Source: Oleispira antarctica RB-8 (GTDB taxonomy: Bacteria > Pseudomonadota > Gammaproteobacteria > Pseudomonadales > Oceanobacteraceae). Taken from it: a stretch of 64,000 nt of DNA. The stretch covers positions 434,001 through 498,000 of the forward strand of contig FO203512.1 of NCBI GenBank assembly GCA_000967895.1, in the 5' to 3' direction. The position numbers were made by a program, and so were the translations under genes. Positions 59,120 to 64,000 of this stretch are shown here, one piece after another (within the stretch, counting starts at the first letter, position 1; each line of letters begins with the position of its first letter). A model generated the notes under the pieces. That model was not told where the DNA came from and searched no databases. It was given only the letters and a program-made list of their open reading frames with translations.

Positions 59120-60000
59120 AACTCAGGCAGCTCTCTATGGCGGACTTGCACGTTGTCGAACTGTGCAGTAAATAATTTTGTTAAGGCTTCAGAGATAAAT
59201 ACTGACCGATGATGGCCGCCAGTGCAACCAATGGCAACCGTCATGTAGCTGCGGTTGGCTTGTTCAAAGCTTGGGAGCCACTTTATTAAGTAGTTTTTTA
59301 TATCAGAGAGCATTTCTTGCACAAGAGGCTCTTTTTGTAAGAATTCGATGATTTCAGGGTCTTTGCCTGTGAATTGACGCAAGCTCGGGTCCCAATAAGG
59401 ATTGGGCAAATTACGAACATCAAATACGAGATCGGCATCAACCGGAATACCATGTTTAAATCCGAAAGATTGAAAGAGCAGCGCCATGTCCGCTGATTTT
59501 TTATTACTGATGCGCAATTTAATTAAGCTGCGTAATTCATGCACAGAGAGGTGCGTGGTATCTAAGCTGAGATCGGCCAAATCACTGATGGAGTGTAATA
59601 AAGTGTTTTCGCTCTCGAGTGCTTCATCCAATGATGTGTCGCTATTGGTGAGCGGGTGCTTGCGACGAGTTGAACTAAATCGCTGCATTAAGGTGTCTTT
59701 ATGGGCATCAAGATATAATACTTCAGCCTTAAAAGGACCTTGTTTAATGCTGTTAAGAGTTGAGGGGAATTTACCCATATCTTGAGCGGCATTACGGGCA
59801 TCAATGCTAACGGCGAGTCGTTGCAGGGAGACTTCGTTATCAATTTTAGGGCCGTAGGTTTGCTGCTGGGCTTGCTCGATCAGTGTCGATAATAAGCCGA
59901 GTGGTAGGTTATCAATGCAATAGAAACCTTGGTCTTCTAGCACATTAAGAGCGGCTGATTTTCCTGAGCCAGAACGACCACTGATTATGACTAAACGCAT
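59116..60000 (-). CDS. rapZ: RNase adapter protein RapZ
   Basis: 294 residues. Walker A is GRSGSGKS (8-15), and the C-terminal RNA-binding part has VAIGCTGGHHRSVFISEAL. In enterobacteria it delivers the sRNA GlmZ to RNase E and senses glucosamine-6-phosphate. The start at 60000 (MRLVIISG) aligns exactly with E. coli RapZ; an in-frame ATG at 60012 would add four residues. The rpoN-hpf-ptsN-rapZ-npr order is the classic one. Confidence 0.95.
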   Translation of the reverse strand: MRLVIISGRSGSGKSAALNVLEDQGFYCIDNLPLGLLSTLIEQAQQQTYGPKIDNEVSLQRLAVSIDARNAAQDMGKFPSTLNSIKQGPFKAEVLYLDAHKDTLMQRFSSTRRKHPLTNSDTSLDEALESENTLLHSISDLADLSLDTTHLSVHELRSLIKLRISNKKSADMALLFQSFGFKHGIPVDADLVFDVRNLPNPYWDPSLRQFTGKDPEIIEFLQKEPLVQEMLSDIKNYLIKWLPSFEQANRSYMTVAIGCTGGHHRSVFISEALTKLFTAQFDNVQVRHRELPEL

Positions 60001-60062
60001 TTCCGTTTCCATGAGACTTCCTTAATTCTGTTGGGCATAGCCAAATAACAACGGCTTAGCTG

Positions 60063-60515
60063 TTAAGATATCGCTCTTTGATAAAGGTTTTGTGAATCAG
60101 TAGAATTGCGTAACGCATCGCGGTAATCAGCTTGGCTGAGTTTTTGGGCCAACATACTGAGGGTTTTTAAGTGCTCATCGGTGGCTTCTTCTGGAACTAA
60201 TAGGGCGAAAATCAAATCGACGGGTTGTCGATCAATCGCATCAAAGTCTATGGGGGTTTCAAGCTGCAACAAAACACCAAATGTTTTATCACACTGCTTC
60301 AAGCGACAGTGAGGAATTGCAATACCTTCACCAATACCAGTACTTCCCATACGCTCACGATTTAATAAGCGCTCATAGATTTCGTCAGCAGAGCTTTCAG
60401 AAATATGGTCGGCAATAAAACTGCCTAGGTATTCTAAAACTTTCTTCTTGCTTGAGAGTGGCGCACTTTTTACGGTGCGCTCTGGGGTCAAAATGGAATC
60501 AATCGCAGAGTTCAT
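60063..60515 (-). CDS. ptsN: Nitrogen-PTS EIIA component PtsN
   Basis: 150 residues. Active-site His69 is in GEGIAIPHCRL. RPVDLIFALLVPEEATDEHLKTLSMLAQKL is the conserved second half, here with QPVDLIF. It is a regulatory phospho-protein that controls potassium transport, sigma-54 functions and other targets; it does not transport sugar. It lies between hpf and rapZ. Confidence 0.95.
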   Translation of the reverse strand: MNSAIDSILTPERTVKSAPLSSKKKVLEYLGSFIADHISESSADEIYERLLNRERMGSTGIGEGIAIPHCRLKQCDKTFGVLLQLETPIDFDAIDRQPVDLIFALLVPEEATDEHLKTLSMLAQKLSQADYRDALRNSTDSQNLYQRAIS

Positions 60516-60550
60516 TTAATGCTTAGCCTTCATTTCTTACCTTCAACCTT

Positions 60551-60853
60551 TTAGCCTTGGCCCTTGTTTCTAGCAACAAGTTTTTCTTTATGCTTGAGTA
60601 ATTGGCGATCGAGTTTATCGGATAAACTGTCAATGGCAGCGTACATATCATCATCTTCGGCTGACGCGTGTAAATCGCTGCCGCTGACGTGCATATTACA
60701 CTCTGCTTTGTGCCTTGTTTTTTCTACCGTTAAGGTAATGTCTGAACGTGTTATTTGATCAAAATGATGCTCAAGACGTTTAATTTTTTCTTCTGCATAG
60801 TCTTTTAATGCAGTGGTTAGCTCAATGTGGTGACCGCTGATATTTATTTGCAT
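60551..60853 (-). CDS. hpf: Ribosome hibernation promoting factor (short HPF)
   Basis: 100 residues. MQINISGHHIELTTALKDYAEEKIKRLEHHFD and ASAEDDDMYAAIDSLSDKLDRQLLKHKEK are the signatures of the short form. It helps 70S ribosomes dimerise or become inactive in stationary phase. The usual position directly downstream of rpoN is kept. A second family member (122 residues) is at 7012-7380. Confidence 0.95.
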   Translation of the reverse strand: MQINISGHHIELTTALKDYAEEKIKRLEHHFDQITRSDITLTVEKTRHKAECNMHVSGSDLHASAEDDDMYAAIDSLSDKLDRQLLKHKEKLVARNKGQG

Positions 60854-60937
60854 AAGTTACTCCTAGTTTACCTTTGGACTTTCTTTCTACAACTATTTTA
60901 TTCCACTGTTTACGCTCACATAGACCTATATGGCCAG

Positions 60938-60952
60938 CGTTTAAAATAAACG
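60938..60952 (-). repeat. Palindrome containing the rpoN stop codon
   Basis: CGTTTA-aaa-TAAACG, perfect 6-base arms. The TAA stop of rpoN lies within the left half. Confidence 0.55.
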
Positions 60953-62479
60953 TTTTCGTTCATTTGACGGTGGAATCATCATTGCCTCACGGTATTTAGC
61001 GACCGTACGACGTGCAACCTGAATGCCTTTCTCCCCAAGGATCGTGGCAATCTTGTTATCGCTGAGAGGTTTCTTTAAAGGCTCTTCAGCAATCAATTTT
61101 TTGATCATCGCGCGGATGGCTGTCGATGAACACTCGCCACCACTATCGGTGCTGACATGGCTGGAGAAGAAATATTTAAGCTCAAAAATCCCTCTCGGAG
61201 TGTGCATGAATTTCTGTGTTGTTACACGTGAAATGGTGGATTCATGCATCTCTACCGCCTCGGCTATATCGTGTAAGACGAGAGGTTTCATGCCTTCGTC
61301 GCCGATTTCAAAAAACTCTTCTTGGAACTCAACAATCTTAGTCGCGACCTTTAACAAAGTATCGTTACGACTCAATAAGCTTTTAATAAACCAGCGTGCT
61401 TCTTGTAGGTTGTCTTTTAAATAAGCGTTATCAGGGCTGTTATCGGCTCTTTTAACTAACGAGGCGTATTCGTTATTTACTCGTAATTTAGGCGCGATTT
61501 CGGGGTTAAGCTCTACTCGCCATTCGCCTTTGATTTTACGGACAATGACATCAGGAATAACGTATTCAGATTGTTCTGAAATGATTAACTCACCCGGGCG
61601 AGGAGTCAGTTCTTGTATTAAGCGCAATACCTCTTTGAGGCTGTCTTCGCTGAGCTTAGTTTTACGCATGACCTGAGCGTAATCTTTACTGCCCAATAAG
61701 GCGATGTGGTGTTCGATGACTATTTTGGCTTCGCTAAGCCAAAGGGTATTTTCAGGCAGCTGTTTTAACTGTAATAGAAGGCAATCTTGCAGGTCTTGAG
61801 CGAATACTCCAGCGGGTTCAAACTGCTGTAAGCGATGTAATACTGCGAGCACTTCATCTTCTTCAACTTCCAGCGACTCATCAAGGCTTTCAAGAATATC
61901 TTCAAGGCTAACAGATAAGTAGCCGTCATCGCCCAATCCATCAATAAGTGCCATGGCGATTTCATTATCGGTCGGACTCATCGGGGTTAAATTAAGCTGC
62001 CATAAAACATGGTCTTGTAGGTTGTCAGTGGTGCTATTACGGCCGTCGTGATCAAAGTCATCATCGACAGAGCCCGCACTTGAACTTACTCCGGCACTTG
62101 CTTGATAAGAATCTTCCCATTGGCTATCAATGGGCAGTTCATCCGCAGCGGTATCGGGAATAGTATCGCCACTTAGGTGATCTTCTGTTGATGTTTCAGA
62201 GCTATTATCTTGGCTATTACTGTCAAAGTTCGAGTCATTGTTAGCATTGCTATTAAGGTCTGCACTGGCAATAGAATCGTGTTGATCGGTACGTTCACTC
62301 GGGCTATCGCTAGACTGATGCTCCGCTTCTTCAACCTCAAGCATGGGGTTGGACTCAAGCGCTTCTTGAATTTCAGCTTGTAAATCAAGAGTAGAGAGCT
62401 GTAACAGGCGAATAGCTTGCTGCAGCTGAGGTGTCATAGTCAGTTGCTGGCCGATTTTTAATTGCAATGACGCTTTCAT
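60941..62479 (-). CDS. rpoN: RNA polymerase sigma-54 factor
   Basis: 512 residues. Region I is Gln/Leu-rich ([29 protein letters not shown]). Region II is long and acidic with Asp/Ser/Asn-rich low complexity (about 50-150). Region III holds the core-binding and HTH parts and the C-terminal RpoN box [10 protein letters not shown]. It directs transcription at -24/-12 promoters with enhancer-binding activators. The start at 62479 matches the family; an in-frame TTG at 62491 would add four residues. RBS is unclear. Confidence 0.97.
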   Translation of the reverse strand: MKASLQLKIGQQLTMTPQLQQAIRLLQLSTLDLQAEIQEALESNPMLEVEEAEHQSSDSPSERTDQHDSIASADLNSNANNDSNFDSNSQDNSSETSTEDHLSGDTIPDTAADELPIDSQWEDSYQASAGVSSSAGSVDDDFDHDGRNSTTDNLQDHVLWQLNLTPMSPTDNEIAMALIDGLGDDGYLSVSLEDILESLDESLEVEEDEVLAVLHRLQQFEPAGVFAQDLQDCLLLQLKQLPENTLWLSEAKIVIEHHIALLGSKDYAQVMRKTKLSEDSLKEVLRLIQELTPRPGELIISEQSEYVIPDVIVRKIKGEWRVELNPEIAPKLRVNNEYASLVKRADNSPDNAYLKDNLQEARWFIKSLLSRNDTLLKVATKIVEFQEEFFEIGDEGMKPLVLHDIAEAVEMHESTISRVTTQKFMHTPRGIFELKYFFSSHVSTDSGGECSSTAIRAMIKKLIAEEPLKKPLSDNKIATILGEKGIQVARRTVAKYREAMMIPPSNERKRLF

Positions 62480-62587
62480 ACAGTAGGACAATCACTCTTT
62501 AAAAAAATCATATTATTACAATAACTTAGAAGCGCTTAGTAAAGCCCGCGCTCTTCGATAATACAGTGTACTGACTTTAAGTATATG

Positions 62588-63313
62588 CTAAAGCTTGAAG
62601 TCATGGCCTAAATAAACATCTTTTACTTGTTGATTATTTAAAATATCTTCTGATGTGCCTTCAGCAATGATATGACCGCCTCCAACAATATAGGCTTTCT
62701 CGCAAATAGCTAGAGTTTCACGAACGTTATGGTCGGTGATTAAAACACCAATTCCACGGTCTTTTAGCTGGCGAATAATCGCCATAATGTCGGCAACCGA
62801 AATAGGGTCAACACCGGCAAAAGGCTCATCGAGTAGAATGAATGACGGCTCAGCAGCCAATGCGCGAGCAATCTCAACACGGCGACGTTCTCCGCCCGAA
62901 AGCGCCATGCCTAAGCTTGCGCGAATATGCTGAATATGAAATTCATCGAGTAAAACTTCAAGCTGCACTTTGCGCTCGGTCTTACTTAGATCTTTGCGGG
63001 TTTGAAGGATCGCCATAATATTATCAGCAACGGATAACTTACGGAAAATTGATGCTTCTTGTGGCAAGTAGCCAATCCCTTTCTGTGCGCGACCATGCAT
63101 TGGCAAGTGACTGATGTCTTGACCATCGATACTGACGGTACCGTGGTCGGCCTGCACTAGATTGACGATCATATAAAAACACGTCGTTTTACCCGCACCA
63201 TTAGGGCCTAGTAGACCCACGATCTGGCCACTTTTAACTTCTAATGAGACATCTTTTACGATTTGGCGACCGTCGTAGCTTTTGGCAAGGTTGGCTGCTT
63301 TAAGCGTCTTCAT
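62588..63313 (-). CDS. lptB: LPS export ABC transporter ATPase LptB
   Basis: 241 residues. Walker A is GPNGAGKTT (36-44), the Q-loop is [11 protein letters not shown], the signature is [16 protein letters not shown], Walker B is [13 protein letters not shown], and the switch His is in [10 protein letters not shown]. It powers extraction of lipopolysaccharide from the inner membrane with LptFG. It overlaps the end of lptA by 14 bases, so the two are translationally linked. Confidence 0.97.
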   Translation of the reverse strand: MKTLKAANLAKSYDGRQIVKDVSLEVKSGQIVGLLGPNGAGKTTCFYMIVNLVQADHGTVSIDGQDISHLPMHGRAQKGIGYLPQEASIFRKLSVADNIMAILQTRKDLSKTERKVQLEVLLDEFHIQHIRASLGMALSGGERRRVEIARALAAEPSFILLDEPFAGVDPISVADIMAIIRQLKDRGIGVLITDHNVRETLAICEKAYIVGGGHIIAEGTSEDILNNQQVKDVYLGHDFKL

Positions 63314-63848
63314 TATTATTTTTCTCCGCAGATTTTGCAGGTTGAATAATCATTTTAATTCGGCCGCTAGGTTGTTCACCTGAAGGCGTACCTTGTGTCT
63401 CTATTTGACCCTTCGCGGTTATCTGTTCGTTGATTATGTTGTAGTTGATGTAATTGCCACTGAAAGAATTGCCTTCTTGTTCAAGCACAGCCTCTGTTAA
63501 TAAGGAGACTTTTTTATCCTGGGTCATGTACGTAATAAGATGACCTTGTGCTTTTGTTAAGCCTTTATCGCCTTTCATTTGTTGTTGGAAGTGTGCTGGT
63601 TTGCCTTTGGCGACGGCTTTGTTCAGCTGTTGATTCTGGTCGCTGTAAAGCGTGATTTCGTCAGCATTAATCAACAACGTACCTTGTTGTAAAATAACAT
63701 TGCCAATATAAATAGCGATGCCCGTTTTGCGATCAAAGTTGGCGCGGTCTGATTGAATGGTGATTTCAGCATTAGCATCACTTTCTAGACTAAGTGCATG
63801 AGCACTTGTCAAAAGTATTAGTATGGCCGATAGAGTTTTAAGGAACAT
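63300..63848 (-). CDS. lptA: LPS periplasmic bridge protein LptA
   Basis: 182 residues. Signal peptide [18 protein letters not shown]. The OstA/jellyroll fold follows, with [38 protein letters not shown] as the family signature. LptA polymerises between LptC and LptD to carry LPS across the periplasm. The ATG overlaps the lptC stop region by 11 bases, so lptC-lptA-lptB form one operon. Confidence 0.95.
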   Translation of the reverse strand: MFLKTLSAILILLTSAHALSLESDANAEITIQSDRANFDRKTGIAIYIGNVILQQGTLLINADEITLYSDQNQQLNKAVAKGKPAHFQQQMKGDKGLTKAQGHLITYMTQDKKVSLLTEAVLEQEGNSFSGNYINYNIINEQITAKGQIETQGTPSGEQPSGRIKMIIQPAKSAEKNNNEDA

Positions 63849-64000
63849 ATTTGGATTTTACCTGTGATAAAAATTCAACACGGTGTTGGTCAATGGTAAT
63901 GATCATACCGACGGCATCGATATGACCTTGTAGACTGATGACTTCAACAGGCTGGTCTGTTTTAGCGATTTTAGATTGAGTGAAAAAAGTGAGTTTATTA
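63838..64000 (-). CDS. lptC: LPS export protein LptC, C-terminal part (truncated by window edge)
   Basis: Only the last 53 residues are inside the window, read on the minus strand and ending [27 protein letters not shown] and the terminal SKYVP region fit the end of LptC, which anchors the LPS bridge to LptB2FG. Identification rests mainly on position immediately before lptA. The frame is open to the window edge. Confidence 0.75.
   Translation of the reverse strand, partial: NKLTFFTQSKIAKTDQPVEVISLQGHIDAVGMIITIDQHRVEFLSQVKSKYVP

Overview
The window looks like ordinary chromosome of a marine gammaproteobacterium, probably in or near the Oceanospirillales. The evidence is a gammaproteobacterial 16S rRNA gene and familiar gene blocks: trpEGDC, crp/vfr beside a yhfA-like osmC gene, ilvC facing ilvY, rplM-rpsI-petABC-sspAB, gatCAB facing mreBCD-maf-rng-yhdP, and lptCAB-rpoN-hpf-ptsN-rapZ-npr. 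The genus cannot be fixed from sequence inspection alone. No phage, insertion sequence, CRISPR array or tRNA gene was seen.

Layout. 0-7 kb: the end of bioB, two low-complexity proteins (one with an HExxH motif), two paralogous long acyl-CoA dehydrogenases and a TetR regulator. The first dehydrogenase has a clear sigma-70 promoter overlapped by a PsrA-type fatty-acid operator. 7-13 kb: a RaiA/HPF-like factor, a HAD phosphatase and trpEGDC. 12.7-21 kb: a DUF3369/HD-GYP protein, Crp/Vfr, OsmC, ilvC/ilvY, pssA and msrPQ. 21-27.3 kb: a cloverleaf-like palindromic element, then a complete rRNA operon (three promoters, 16S, spacer without tRNAs, 23S, 5S, terminator). 27.5-39 kb: leuA, a HolD-like protein, rimI, a RegB/RegA redox two-component pair, prfC, rplM-rpsI, the cytochrome bc1 operon and sspAB. 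39.3-43.7 kb: an accessory five-gene envelope operon and a divergent Cys-rich mini-protein. 43.8-64 kb: gatCAB, the mre cluster, yhdP, a nitrilase-fold amidase, darP, mgtE, the PTS-Ntr/rpoN cluster and the lpt genes.

How the genes work together. The 27-38 kb block links respiration (bc1 complex) with a redox-sensing kinase that keeps both a quinone-type motif and the redox cysteine. The rpoN block couples nitrogen PTS, RapZ and LPS transport. The 39.3-43.7 kb operon is the best candidate for an undescribed system. It encodes a Met/His-rich YtkA-like lipoprotein, a predicted outer-membrane barrel whose mature N-terminus is CCGGG, two thioredoxin-fold proteins (WCPLC and CVPC) and a DUF547 protein with a CASLSCP motif. 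It faces a 60-residue protein starting MSHCCGGCGGE. I infer a role in periplasmic metal (copper?) or thiol handling.

A second unexplained pattern is nucleotide-level. Many genes have a perfect or near-perfect palindrome on or just after the stop codon (ilvC, prfC, petC, mreB, rpoN, trpD, both acyl-CoA dehydrogenases and others), often a few bases upstream of a separate intrinsic terminator.
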